64,000 nucleotides of DNA from Bartonella sp. M0283 (GCF_016100455.1 NZ_JACFSK010000001.1:248001-312000); one strand, 5' to 3'; shown: positions 46,589 through 56,291, numbered from the stretch's first letter. Notes: generated by a model from the sequence alone, not told the origin. Made by a program: numbers and translations.

Positions 46589-46686
46589 CGGAAAGACTTC
46601 GCGAATTTGCGTTTTAAAGAACTTTAATAAGTGGAATATCAGAAGACACAAAAATACCGGCAAACAAATTAAGGAAAAAAGACCCC

Positions 46687-47214
46687 GTGAAAATTGAACA
46701 ATTGAACACTCTTAGAGCCGCCGCTTTTATTGATTGTTTAAGCGGTATTTTCGAGCATTCCCCTTGGGTGGGGGAAAGTGTTGCAGGAAAACGTCCGTTT
46801 GAAAATCTCGATGCGCTTTATGAGGCCATGGTCGAGGCGGTCAGACAAGCTCCGGAAGAGTTGAAAGACAGGTTGATTTTGGCTCACCCCGATCTTGCGG
46901 GTAAGCTTGCCCGTTCATCAAAATTGACGGCGCAATCGGAAAAAGAACAAAAAGGGGCTGGGCTTGATCGTTTGAGTGAAGATGAATTCGATCAATTTCA
47001 GAAATTGAATGAAGCCTATCGGGCAAAATTTTCTTTTCCCTTTATTATTGCGGTGCGGGGGCATGGCGGAAAAGCCCATGACAAATATTCCATTCTCGCC
47101 AATATGAAAAAGCGGCTGAACAATGATAAAGAGGAAGAAAAAGCCACGGCTTTGACGGAAATCTTCCGCATTGCGCGCTTGCGGCTTGAAGATCTCATCG
47201 ATAGCGAGGAATAA
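46687..47214 (+). CDS. uraD: 2-oxo-4-hydroxy-4-carboxy-5-ureidoimidazoline decarboxylase
   Basis: A 175-residue OHCU decarboxylase, producing (S)-allantoin from OHCU. The catalytic segment A-H-P-D-L-A-G-K near residue 60 (His/Asp), the E-x-x-x-F-x-x-L-N-E-A-Y-R near 104 and F-P-F-I-I-A-V-R-G near 117 are conserved. The start is GTG 46687 with AAGGAAAA upstream. It is followed three bases later by uraH. Confidence 0.95.
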   Translation: MKIEQLNTLRAAAFIDCLSGIFEHSPWVGESVAGKRPFENLDALYEAMVEAVRQAPEELKDRLILAHPDLAGKLARSSKLTAQSEKEQKGAGLDRLSEDEFDQFQKLNEAYRAKFSFPFIIAVRGHGGKAHDKYSILANMKKRLNNDKEEEKATALTEIFRIARLRLEDLIDSEE

Positions 47215-47217
47215 ATC

Positions 47218-47664
47218 ATGACCGGTTTGACAACCCATATTCTTGATACAGCATCCGGTAAACCGGCTTCCGGCATCAAAATTCAGCTCTACAAGCTTTG
47301 CCAAAAAAATGTTCCGGAAAACGAAAATAACAGGACAATAAACAAACCTCATGGGATGGATGAAAAAACGCATTTGGCGGGGGAAAAAACGCAATCCGTC
47401 GTCAAAAAATTACTTTTTGAAACAAAGAGCAATCAGGACGGGCGAACGGAAAAACCGCTTCTTGATGAAAAGGCAATGGAAAAAGGACAATATGAATTGC
47501 ATTTTTTCACGGCTGCCTATTTTGTAAGCCAAGGCGCAAAACTTGATAATCCGCCTTTTCTTGATGAAATCATCATCCGCTTTTCAATAGCCGATAACAC
47601 CGCCCATTATCATGTGCCGCTTCTTGTAAGCCCGTGGAGCTATTCGACCTATCGCGGCAGTTGA
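47218..47664 (+). CDS. uraH: 5-hydroxyisourate hydrolase (transthyretin-like)
   Basis: A 148-residue transthyretin-related hydrolase converting 5-hydroxyisourate to OHCU. It starts L-T-T-H-I-L-D-T-A-S-G-K-P-A and ends S-P-W-S-Y-S-T-Y-R-G-S, the diagnostic C-terminal tetrapeptide Y-R-G-S. Between the first strand and F-E-T-K-S-N near residue 65 there is a polar insert of about 35 residues (N-E-N-N-R-T-I-N-K-P) not usual in the family. Three bases after uraD, last gene of the operon. Confidence 0.93.
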   Translation: MTGLTTHILDTASGKPASGIKIQLYKLCQKNVPENENNRTINKPHGMDEKTHLAGEKTQSVVKKLLFETKSNQDGRTEKPLLDEKAMEKGQYELHFFTAAYFVSQGAKLDNPPFLDEIIIRFSIADNTAHYHVPLLVSPWSYSTYRGS

Positions 47665-47813
47665 AAAATGAGGCCGGATATGCAGTTAAAAAACGAGGCC
47701 GGATATTATGACCGGATATTATGAGACGCGCACATCATTCTCGCCGCACTTTCAGGCACAAGTTTGTGCGCACTTGTTCCAGGCTTGTTGAGTATTTTTT
47801 AGCGCTCTTGGGT

Positions 47814-49106
47814 TTAAAGTTCGTCGTAACGCTTGCCGATTTTCTTTCCCGAAATTGCCCAGAGACAGGATAAAATAAGTGCAAGCAGCATAATGACCGG
47901 CGGCTGGACGACGTTGCGGATAAGCGTATCAATCCAGCCCCAGAATGCATCCGACCCGCGATAGACAAAAGTATCAATAGCGTTTTTTGCACTGAAGCGC
48001 GAATTTTCATCAACTGCCGAAAAGAGCATTTCACGGGCAGGGCGGGCAAGTGCATATTCTCCCACACGCCGCAATATCATCGCGATTGCCAAAATCGGAA
48101 AACAATAGAATATGCCAAGCAGTCCAAACAGGATCACCATCATCACAGGCAAGCTCACAAGCAAGAATGTCACGCCGAATTTTTTTGCAATGCGGGCGGT
48201 AACGAACATCTGGATAAGAATGGACGAGGTTTGCACAACCGTATCCATAATGGAAAAAAACTGTGTCTGTTCATTGGGATTGGTAAAGGTCGCCTGAACA
48301 AGGCGTGCCTGCGCGTAATAAAGAAAAGTGGTTCCGGCCGAAGTGAAAATGGCATAAACGGCAATTTGGCGGAGATAAGGCGATTGCACGATAAGTTTCA
48401 AGCCAATCCATATGCCGGAATAGGTTTCACCGTTTTCTTTTTCCGTTTCGGTTCCCGTGTGCAGGTTTTGTTTCATGTCTTTGCCGCGGCCAAAATCACT
48501 TCGCCAGTGCACGAGAAAAAGCCAGAGAAAAAGTGTTGATAAAAACAGCGCTGTCGAAATTAAAAGCAGGCCGGCATAGCCCACTTTTTCAACCATAAAT
48601 GCACTTATCAGCGGGCCGGTTATGCCGCCAAGGCTTGCACCTGCCGATAGGGGGCCAAACAGGCGTTCTGCCTGTTCTTTGGTAAAAACCTCGGCCAAAA
48701 AGCTCCATGTCAGCGAAATAACAAACAGGTTATAAACCGACACCCAGACAAAGAATGCGCGCCCCACCCAAACATTGCCGCTATTATAATAAAGGCTTAT
48801 CGTAAAGCCGAGCATCACAAGGCTACAAAAGAGTGTTGAATAGATAAAGAGATTGGTCTTTTTAATTTTCTGGCTGATAAAGCCGAAAATGGGCACAACG
48901 AGAAACATGGCGCAAAAAGTGGCGGTAAAAAGCCATGAGAGATGATCGACACCACCGGCAATGCCGAATGTTTCACGCACCGGTCGCAACATGAAATAGC
49001 TGCAAAAGACGAGAAAAAGCGTGAAAAAGCCGCCTAGAAAAGCAACTGTTTCATGCGCTTTTAGCGCGAACAGACGTTCAAATATATGTTGCAGCTTGTT
49101 TGTCAT
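47814..49106 (-). CDS. Multi-pass transporter, MFS / NTP-NDP translocase-like
   Basis: A 430-residue protein with about 12 membrane helices. L-R-P-V-R-E-T-F-G-I near residue 40 and the loop F-I-S-Q-K-I-K-K-T-N near 75, plus R-L-F-G-P-L-S-A-G-A-S-L-G-G near 145, resemble MFS-like proteins often annotated as ATP:ADP antiporter-like. The substrate cannot be told. The start overlaps the stop of the upstream oxidoreductase gene by one base, so expression is coupled. Confidence 0.82.
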   Translation of the reverse strand: MTNKLQHIFERLFALKAHETVAFLGGFFTLFLVFCSYFMLRPVRETFGIAGGVDHLSWLFTATFCAMFLVVPIFGFISQKIKKTNLFIYSTLFCSLVMLGFTISLYYNSGNVWVGRAFFVWVSVYNLFVISLTWSFLAEVFTKEQAERLFGPLSAGASLGGITGPLISAFMVEKVGYAGLLLISTALFLSTLFLWLFLVHWRSDFGRGKDMKQNLHTGTETEKENGETYSGIWIGLKLIVQSPYLRQIAVYAIFTSAGTTFLYYAQARLVQATFTNPNEQTQFFSIMDTVVQTSSILIQMFVTARIAKKFGVTFLLVSLPVMMVILFGLLGIFYCFPILAIAMILRRVGEYALARPAREMLFSAVDENSRFSAKNAIDTFVYRGSDAFWGWIDTLIRNVVQPPVIMLLALILSCLWAISGKKIGKRYDEL

Positions 49107-49915
49107 TATAGGCCAAGGCGTTTACGCAATTTATCTGCCGGAAGGTGGGCACGAAAACCCGGCTCGCCGGGGGCGAAAATATGCGCTGTTTCAAGTTTGC
49201 CGGTGATGACAGGTTCGCAACCGGTTTCGCGCACGAGCTCGGCCACAACGGCCAACGCTTTTTCATCGTCACTAGCGATCGGCATACCAACAGCTTTTAT
49301 CTTTTTATTGAAACAATCTTCAATCACCGTAGCGTCAACTGCCGAAAAAGCACGGACAAGGCGCACATCCGGCACATATTTTTTTACCGTTTCGGCAATG
49401 CCGTTTTTCTTTGCTTCAATTGAAAGAGGCTCTAAAGTTCCTCCCCACAAAGGCGGGTTGGTAGCGTCAATAACAATTTTCCCCTTCATTTCGGCGGCAA
49501 AATCTTTGCCGATTTGAGGCCAGGCCGAAAACGGCACTGCAACAAGGATAACATCACCAAATTGTGCCGCCTGGCGCGGTGTACCGACTGAAGCTTTGTC
49601 TCCAAGCGGGTTTGTCAAGCGTCGCAACTCATCCGGATGGCGCGAAGAAAACATCACCGAATGGCCGGATTTCACAAGGAGGGTTGCAACGGTTCCGCCA
49701 AGCGAGCCGGCGCCAATGACCCCGATTTTAAGTTTTTTTTCATCAGCTTCCGTTTTTGTTGCAGGGCTATCGTCTACTGTTTCCGCTTTGGATGAATTTG
49801 AAGTCTTCCCCGCCGATTTTTCGGTATTTTGTGAAAAAGCTTTTGAAAGCGAAAAAATCTCGGCAAGAGACAGAGCCAAAGCGGATTTCAATATAAAACG
49901 ACGATCAAGAGACAT
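49106..49915 (-). CDS. NADPH-dependent F420 reductase-like oxidoreductase, Tat-like signal
   Basis: A 269-residue protein. The start at 49915 has AGAAGG six bases upstream. Residues 4-30 form R-R-F-I-L-K-S-A-L-A-L-S, a twin-arginine-type signal. After a Ser/Lys-rich linker the Rossmann motif G-V-I-G-A-G-S-L-G-G follows near residue 66, then S-S-R-H-P-D-E as in F420H2:NADP oxidoreductases. Tat export would allow secretion with a bound cofactor. Second gene of a three-gene leftward operon. Confidence 0.85.
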   Translation of the reverse strand: MSLDRRFILKSALALSLAEIFSLSKAFSQNTEKSAGKTSNSSKAETVDDSPATKTEADEKKLKIGVIGAGSLGGTVATLLVKSGHSVMFSSRHPDELRRLTNPLGDKASVGTPRQAAQFGDVILVAVPFSAWPQIGKDFAAEMKGKIVIDATNPPLWGGTLEPLSIEAKKNGIAETVKKYVPDVRLVRAFSAVDATVIEDCFNKKIKAVGMPIASDDEKALAVVAELVRETGCEPVITGKLETAHIFAPGEPGFRAHLPADKLRKRLGL

Positions 49916-49968
49916 GTTGAACCTTCTTGTCTTGAACCTTGTTCTCCAGAGGGGGAAAACTTTCTTGC

Positions 49969-50880
49969 TCAAATCGGGAAAGCCTTATCAAGTTTTGCAA
50001 GATCATCTTCATCAAGATGAAGAGAAAGTGCGGCGCTGTTTTCACGGCAATGTGCAGGCGAACCTGATTGGGGAATGGAAATGGTAAAATTGTTTCTGAT
50101 TGTCCAGCCGATTGCGATTGCCGCAGCAGTCATATGATGTTTTTGCGCAATGTCTTTTAACACCGCATTTTGCAAAAGCGGGGTTTTGCCGGAACCAAGC
50201 GGTGAATAGGCCATAATCGGCATAGCGTTATTTTTTGACCAATCGAGAAGGCCACCTTCGATAGAGCGGTCGACAAGTGAATATTCCACCTGATTGGTTG
50301 CGCATTGGTCGCCTTTCTCAAGGCTGAAAAGATCATTCATGTCGTTAACGGAAAAATTGGAAACGCCCCAATCGACAATGGCACCTTCGCTTTTTAATTC
50401 TTCAAATGTATCAACCACAGTTTTGAGGTTTGAAATTCCGCCACGCCAATGCAAAAGATAAAGATCCATTTGCTTTAATCCCAAGCGTTGAAGGCTGTTT
50501 TTGCAGGCATTGCGAATGTCTTCGGCTTTTGTTGCGTGCGAAGGCATGACTTTTGAAACCACGTATGGTTTCGTTCCGGCCTTTTTGATGACGCGGCCAA
50601 CCATTTCTTCAGCTTTACCGGAACTATAAAGCTCGGCGGTATCAATCAGATTCATGCCAAGATCAAGACCGGTTGCAAGCGCTTCCTCTTCTTGTTCTAG
50701 AGGGCGTTGACCGGCTGCAAGCGTCCATGTTCCCATGCCAAGCGTCGGGATCATCCGGCCGGTTTTAAGACGGATTGGAGGGTTTTTTATAGCTGTGGCT
50801 TGTGTAGTTGCCGAAATTGTCGGACCAAGCATGAAAGCTGCACCACAGGCGATAGCAAATTGTCGACGTGTTATGTCCAT
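49969..50880 (-). CDS. Aldo/keto reductase with Tat-like signal
   Basis: A 303-residue AKR. The first residues M-D-I-T-R-R-Q-F-A-I-A-C-G-A-A resemble a twin-arginine signal. The catalytic set of Asp/Tyr/Lys/His is visible: D-T-A-E-L-Y near residue 79, V-S-K-V-M near 110 and L-L-H-W-R near 140. N-Q-V-E-Y-S near 200 also fits. AAAGGCG lies close upstream of 50880. First gene of the operon with the reductase-like protein and the transporter. Confidence 0.9.
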   Translation of the reverse strand: MDITRRQFAIACGAAFMLGPTISATTQATAIKNPPIRLKTGRMIPTLGMGTWTLAAGQRPLEQEEEALATGLDLGMNLIDTAELYSSGKAEEMVGRVIKKAGTKPYVVSKVMPSHATKAEDIRNACKNSLQRLGLKQMDLYLLHWRGGISNLKTVVDTFEELKSEGAIVDWGVSNFSVNDMNDLFSLEKGDQCATNQVEYSLVDRSIEGGLLDWSKNNAMPIMAYSPLGSGKTPLLQNAVLKDIAQKHHMTAAAIAIGWTIRNNFTISIPQSGSPAHCRENSAALSLHLDEDDLAKLDKAFPI

Positions 50881-51189
50881 TCTAGCGCCTTTCCTGTTTT
50901 TGTAGAGAGCAAGTATAGCTGAGCTTTCAAAAACGAAAAAGGTATTATTGTTCATTCATGAAATGAATGAAAATCATGAATGATCGGGGAGAAACAGAAT
51001 TTTTATCAAGCCACGCTTTAGAGGCTGAAAAGCTTCTCATGAGGTCACAAGGTTCTCGAAAAAAAGCCGTTTCGACAGATGAAAGTCTCGAAATTCTGTT
51101 TAATTGCAGCGGCAATTTGACAAAACGTCACGCAGTATAACTTTTTTAAATAAATCAAAAATGGAGCATATGTTGAAATATAAAAATAT

Positions 51190-52653
51190 TTATTTGGAAG
51201 AAACATATGGTCTGATGACCTGATTAAAATCCGAGATAATTTTATACGCCTCTTCCTGTGTTTTCAAATTAGAAAAGGATAATATTAATCCGCTCAAATC
51301 TCTTCTTTCTATTTGACGGTTTGAAATGCATCCAATTCCAAAATTTTCTTTTTGTGCAATTGTCATTAATTCCAGATCGTCACACTCAACACGATTTTTG
51401 CATAGTAATAATGTATTAAGTCCGTGATTGAAATTTTTTACATGGAATATGTCGGAAACATATCTATTCAATGCAGTTTGTAAAAATATTTGCCTTTTTT
51501 TATAATTAAGCCTCATTTTGTTCAAATGTTTGGCAAAATTACCGGAATCCATAAATTCGGATAAAACAGATTGGGTTAATATTGGAAATCCATCTATCCA
51601 TTTTTGATAAAAATCGGTTATTTTCGGAACCATATACTTTGGAACAATAAAATAGCCCAATCGTAAGTCAGGATTAATTAATTTACTGAAACTACCAATA
51701 TAGATCATATTGGCTTTTCTATGATTATTGAGACTGGCAAGAGCCGGTAATGGTTTGTTATCATATCGGAATTCACTATCGTAATCATCTTCTATTATAA
51801 ATGTACCATTTTTCTCAGACCAATCTAATAATGTATTGCGATTATCATCTCCCAGAACATAGCCGAGAGGGCTTTGATGATTGGCTGTGACGATGATAAA
51901 TTTAACGTCAGGATGGTTTTTTAAAGCATCAGAAATTTGCATTCCGTTATGATCGACAGGAACAGCGACAATATGTGTACCCGAACTTTTAACAATATCC
52001 AAAGCGGGCGGAAAACACGGGTCTTCTAAAAATACTTTATCCTTCGGTTCACCCAGAGCTTTCATGAGGAGATTCAAGGCGCCGCGAAAGCCGCTACTGA
52101 TGAAAACCTGATCGGGTTCGCAAACGATTCCACGGGACAGCCCGACGTAACGCGTGATGCTTTCTTTTAATTTTTTTAGCCCTGTTGGAAGTGGGTAAAA
52201 CAACGCATTATGCGTTTCAGCAATCTTTCGCTTTGAAAGACTACTCCAGTATTTTGCGGGAAATAAATCAATGGCCGGTAAACCGATCTGGAGCTTTTTG
52301 AAGGTCGTTCCTTCGGCATAAATGGACTGATGTTTTGCGGAATTAGTCGCAGCCTTTTTTGACTGGCTTTCAGGGGCGAGGGAAAGGCTTGCAACATATG
52401 TGCCGGCAGGCCCTCTGGAGACGAGATAACCATCTCCAATAAGACGACTATATACGCTTTCGACGGTGTTTTTTCCAACCCCCAGTTCACGCGAAAGCGC
52501 CCTAATCGAGGGTACGCGCTGTCCTATTTGAAAAGTACCGCTATCGATTAATGCAATGATCTTTTGGTAGAGGCTATCACCAATTCCTGCGCGAGACGAT
52601 TTTGGCGAATAGTTTGTGTCCATCGCGTCTATGTTTATAAGCTCGTTTGACAT
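51190..52653 (-). CDS. MocR/PdxR-type regulator (GntR HTH plus aminotransferase domain)
   Basis: A 487-residue regulator. Residues about 20-90 form a GntR winged helix (I-R-A-L-S-R-E-L-G-V-G-K-N-T-V-E-S-V-Y). The rest is a fold-type I aminotransferase-like domain with the PLP lysine in Y-I-G-S-F-S-K near residue 325 and D-D-Y-D-S-E-F-R-Y near 295. The start at 52653 follows GAGGAAA. Such proteins sense PLP or PLP-amino-acid adducts. Its neighbours upstream are the ATP-grasp/MFS pair, a plausible target operon. Confidence 0.92.
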   Translation of the reverse strand: MSNELINIDAMDTNYSPKSSRAGIGDSLYQKIIALIDSGTFQIGQRVPSIRALSRELGVGKNTVESVYSRLIGDGYLVSRGPAGTYVASLSLAPESQSKKAATNSAKHQSIYAEGTTFKKLQIGLPAIDLFPAKYWSSLSKRKIAETHNALFYPLPTGLKKLKESITRYVGLSRGIVCEPDQVFISSGFRGALNLLMKALGEPKDKVFLEDPCFPPALDIVKSSGTHIVAVPVDHNGMQISDALKNHPDVKFIIVTANHQSPLGYVLGDDNRNTLLDWSEKNGTFIIEDDYDSEFRYDNKPLPALASLNNHRKANMIYIGSFSKLINPDLRLGYFIVPKYMVPKITDFYQKWIDGFPILTQSVLSEFMDSGNFAKHLNKMRLNYKKRQIFLQTALNRYVSDIFHVKNFNHGLNTLLLCKNRVECDDLELMTIAQKENFGIGCISNRQIERRDLSGLILSFSNLKTQEEAYKIISDFNQVIRPYVSSK

Positions 52654-53259
52654 TCGTTTCCTCGCCGTCAGAAACATATTCATTCATAACAATCAATGAC
52701 AGTAATCAATAGATATTTAGAATTGAATGGTCAAACCGGTGAGAAGTAGCTCGAAAACTCTACACATGAGCGAGAGCGGATTTTTCTGCCCGATTTTGAT
52801 TTTCGCCTCGAACAAAAGATAATCATGACAGGGTTCTCTACGGCTCATCAAAATCCGGTTTATTGATATCGGTTGGAAGAACAGGCGTTCTTCAAGAAGC
52901 CTGTATCACGACTTTGATGACTGGCAGGGGAGCACGGCGGAACTATATCTATTTCAAAAAAAGAATGAACGCATGTTTAATATTTTTCGCAACTGTTTTT
53001 CAAAAAAGAAAAACGAAATATGTCCGATTTATAACCCTTAGCCCCCCCCAAAAAAAGTGAGGCGAAAAAGTGAGGCAAAAAAGTGCCGCCAAAAAGTGCC
53101 GCCAAAAAGTGCCGCAAAAAAGGGCAGGGCAATGGGCGTTTTTTATTATTCGTTGCGGCATTAAACGCCATCAAGAGCACAGCCTACCGCGTGCCAGAGT
53201 GAACTTTCTTATTCAAGCGATCATTCTTGGACCATAGGTTTTTGGGCCAAAGAAGTGGT
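52654..53259. other. Intergenic region with a simple repeat
   Basis: About 600 bp between the MocR and ATP-grasp genes. It contains the short tandem repeat listed separately and no gene. Confidence 0.5.
53048..53123. repeat. 13-bp simple tandem repeat
   Basis: Units of the form AAAAAGTG(AGG or CCG)C repeat six times, beginning just after a run of nine C and eight A bases. Poly-C followed by such repeats is prone to slippage. It lies 140 bp beyond the 3' end of the ATP-grasp gene, outside any gene. Confidence 0.75.
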
Positions 53260-54471
53260 TCATGCAGCAAAGAGCGCTCTTATTTTATCCTTGATCACAT
53301 CCAAAGTCGCGGCATCTTTCGCAACGGTCGTGATGATACCGGGGCAGTTGGCCAAGTCGGTGGTCAAAGGGATTGGACTATTGTCACCGAAAAAAAGTTT
53401 TACAGTGGAAACACCCGGAATAGATTGGAAATCTCTGATCAAGCGCGACGTATCGCTGACATGTCTATCCGCTTTTTCATTTATCAAAAAGATGATACGC
53501 CCATTTGTTCCAAGAATTGCGGGTTTTGAATTGAAGTTATCCGAGCATACAGAAACGGCCGTCTCGAGCAATCCGTTGCTATAGCACTCGTTGAACAAAA
53601 GCGGGGCAATGCCGCCGTGTAATCTCGCTCCGACTTCAACCATCACCGGACCTGTCTTTGTCCATATAAGTTCCAGATGAGCCGGCCCATATTCGATCGC
53701 GACAGCTTTGATGCACTCAACAGCATAGGACAATAATGGCGCATAGTCCTTGATTGTCAGGTCCAGAACCTCCAGCGCTTCATAAACAAAATGGCTGTTA
53801 TTATGCGTTCCTTTTCTGTACCGGCATAAACTACAAACTTTTGTCACCCCTTTGAAGGAAACGAGATCAACCACATATTCATCGCCCGTCAGTCTTTCTT
53901 GCAGGAGAAATGACGTGTTTTTCTGGCCAACAGCATTTGTTCTATCCCAGTCGATTTCTTTGATGTGCTGCTTCACGTCATCAGGGTTTTCAAAAAACAG
54001 AACATCATCGGTTAAACAGGATTCGTTCGGTTTTAATACATATCCGGTTGGAGATGAAAATATAGGAAAATCCTTCATTTCCCGAGTAATCTCGATTGTC
54101 TTGATATGTTTTAGGCCATTGATTTTGAGGCGCTTTTGCATGTCAATCTTGCTACGGCGCCAATTTGTATGATGCACATCATTGCCTGGAACGCCGAAAT
54201 AATCGGCAAGCGCTTCTGTGCAGTAGACGCCCGTTTCAGCACCGCATAAGACCGCAAACACATCGTTAGAACCGAGCTTATTTTTAATTTCATCAGCCGA
54301 GTATAAATTTTGGTCAAAAAAACCTTCACCGGTAAAACTATTCGCAAATTTGGGGGGAAGATTTGGGTCAGACTGAACGCAATAACACAAATATCCAAGT
54401 TTCGATATTAAAGGGGCATAAAGAGCACCTGTTGACATCGGATCAACAATAATAACGCAATTTTTATTCAT
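53260..54471 (-). CDS. ATP-grasp ligase (amino-acid/dipeptide ligase-like)
   Basis: A 403-residue ATP-grasp enzyme, a fold that joins a carboxylate to an amine via acyl phosphate. The N-terminal Rossmann-like segment I-I-V-D-P-M-S-T-G is followed by K-P-N-E-S near residue 135, the flexible Q-E-R-L-T-G-D-E-Y-V-V-D near 195 and the Mg-binding M-V-E-V-G-A-R-L-H-G-G near 275. This resembles BacD-type L-amino acid ligases. The start overlaps the stop of the MFS gene (ATGA), so the two are coupled. The substrates are not predictable. Confidence 0.88.
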   Translation of the reverse strand: MNKNCVIIVDPMSTGALYAPLISKLGYLCYCVQSDPNLPPKFANSFTGEGFFDQNLYSADEIKNKLGSNDVFAVLCGAETGVYCTEALADYFGVPGNDVHHTNWRRSKIDMQKRLKINGLKHIKTIEITREMKDFPIFSSPTGYVLKPNESCLTDDVLFFENPDDVKQHIKEIDWDRTNAVGQKNTSFLLQERLTGDEYVVDLVSFKGVTKVCSLCRYRKGTHNNSHFVYEALEVLDLTIKDYAPLLSYAVECIKAVAIEYGPAHLELIWTKTGPVMVEVGARLHGGIAPLLFNECYSNGLLETAVSVCSDNFNSKPAILGTNGRIIFLINEKADRHVSDTSRLIRDFQSIPGVSTVKLFFGDNSPIPLTTDLANCPGIITTVAKDAATLDVIKDKIRALFAA

Positions 54472-55637
54472 TCCATTGCTCCCGATGAACTTCTGACTAA
54501 GACTATCCAAACGAACATGATCAGGGCGACAGCCGGAAAAAGATAAATTGCCGAATAAGCCCCAAGAACGGCCTTACCCGTTAGGATGCCAAAAACCATC
54601 GGCCCGATGGACTGCGCTAAAGTATACATCAGAGCGCTGAGGCTACTTACCTGATCGGCCTCGTTGTCACTGCTGGTCTTATCGATGACTGTTTTACGTG
54701 CGTGAATGCGTATGGTGTTTATTGAAAAGCCGATAAATAAACATGCGACGATCGCCATATAGGGATGCCAGGAGAGGGTAAAAATCAAATCCGCGAGAAG
54801 GAGAACTATTGCCGGTATTAAAAACCGGAACCAGCCAAGGTTTACAAATGCTGCCGAGAAAGCGCCTAATCCTGCGACGGCGCTGCATAAACCGAAATAT
54901 TCGCTGTTCAAATTTTTTACTTTTTGAAAAATGATCGGCGTAAGGACGTTGAATGCGCTGATATGAAGCCCCACCAAGGCAATAACGATACAAAGATAAA
55001 TCAAACTTCTGGGGAGAGGCTTTCCTGACAAATGAGCTGGTCGATTTGCTTCCCCGATTGTTGGTCCGGATTTTTCGGAAAAAATAAACCGTGCCGTTGC
55101 GCTAACGATGATGTCGAAAATACATATCAGCGCAATCAGCTTATTATAATTTAGAAACAATAACAGATATCCACTCGCCATCGCTCCGAAAAAGGAACCG
55201 AGCTGAACGATTGTCTGCATCGTTCTGGATGCCATTTGCGAGCTAATGTGTCCCTGAAGAACAAGCTTTGTGTTTGCCGCTTCCAATACCGTCAATGTCA
55301 ATAGGGAAAGATAACCAATGCAAAGCGATGTGATGATAAAACCAATCCACGTGTCGGCAATAGCAAATAGGCTTTCCACCAATATCACCGCGAATACAAT
55401 TATTCTTCGAAGATATAGGCCGGCTAAACTTATCGATTTCTGCTCGCGACCACGTGCCAATTTTTTCAAGATTAATGGAAATATCACCCCTATTGAGAGT
55501 ATGCACCCAAGGAATAATGGTGAATTTGTAACCCGAAGAGAGTTCCAGATATTGGCAAGTAACAGCACCATATCGGAAAAATAAAGAAGGACGAGCAGAG
55601 AATAAAATCTGTAGGCATGTGGATTCATAATTTCCAT
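54468..55637 (-). CDS. MFS exporter coupled to the ATP-grasp ligase
   Basis: About 389 residues with 11-12 membrane helices. The N-terminus is uncertain: ATG 55637 and ATG 55628 are both possible, and an in-frame TTG lies further upstream without a clear ribosome site. It is more divergent than the other MFS proteins here. Its coupling to an ATP-grasp gene resembles peptide-type metabolite export (as BacE with BacD). Base composition is like the neighbouring accessory genes. Confidence 0.82.
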   Translation of the reverse strand: MEIMNPHAYRFYSLLVLLYFSDMVLLLANIWNSLRVTNSPLFLGCILSIGVIFPLILKKLARGREQKSISLAGLYLRRIIVFAVILVESLFAIADTWIGFIITSLCIGYLSLLTLTVLEAANTKLVLQGHISSQMASRTMQTIVQLGSFFGAMASGYLLLFLNYNKLIALICIFDIIVSATARFIFSEKSGPTIGEANRPAHLSGKPLPRSLIYLCIVIALVGLHISAFNVLTPIIFQKVKNLNSEYFGLCSAVAGLGAFSAAFVNLGWFRFLIPAIVLLLADLIFTLSWHPYMAIVACLFIGFSINTIRIHARKTVIDKTSSDNEADQVSSLSALMYTLAQSIGPMVFGILTGKAVLGAYSAIYLFPAVALIMFVWIVLVRSSSGAME

Positions 55638-55826
55638 GACAGCGCTCGAGGTCAAAAAGACAAGAAACAGATTTTTAGATTTGTTCTGATGACATACCCC
55701 TACAATGCATTCTTTGTGTTCGAAACCAAAATTCGAATGTCACTATCAAATTGTCCCGATATGTCCCTATCGCAGTCAAAGGGTTTGCGACATTGTCTCA
55801 TTCACAGAATTTGAGAATGGTGACGC

Positions 55827-56291
55827 ATGTTTGACTTTGGCAAATCGTCTACGCAAAGGCGGGGCATATTTTTTGCTAAAGGGGGAATATATTTTGCTAA
55901 AGTAAGTTTAGCTATCAGCTATCTTTCGGCTGTATTTGACCGTTTCGGTTTTTGGGGTCATTTCGGTGAAACAGGTGTTTCATGGGGCTCGATGACCCAA
56001 TTTTTTAAACATGTCTCAATACTGTGTCCCTGGGCTCCGGAAAACATGATTCCTGTTATTGGCTGGGTGGTCACAGTTTTAGAGGCAGTTATAGCTTTAT
56101 CATATATTATTAACGCAAAGAACAAACTCATTAATAGTGCAAATATGTTTATATTAATATTATTTATTATAAGTATGTCTCTTTTTCAAAGTATAAAAAT
56201 GATGATTAATTTCAATGTTCTAGTTTGTTTTTCGCTTTCGTTATTAATATATTTTGCAGACAATAATGATCATAAGGAGAAGAGAATATGA
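55827..56291 (+). CDS. DoxX-like membrane protein
   Basis: A 154-residue protein with four hydrophobic segments. L-S-A-V-F-D-R-F-G-F-W-G near residue 33 and N-M-I-P-V-I-G-W near 74 fit DoxX-family proteins, often found beside AhpD-like genes. The first about 25 residues derive from a local duplication (ATATTTTTTGCTAAAG / ATATATTTTGCTAAAG at 55868-55902) and the true start may lie further in. It overlaps the next gene by four bases (ATGA). Confidence 0.75.
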   Translation: MFDFGKSSTQRRGIFFAKGGIYFAKVSLAISYLSAVFDRFGFWGHFGETGVSWGSMTQFFKHVSILCPWAPENMIPVIGWVVTVLEAVIALSYIINAKNKLINSANMFILILFIISMSLFQSIKMMINFNVLVCFSLSLLIYFADNNDHKEKRI

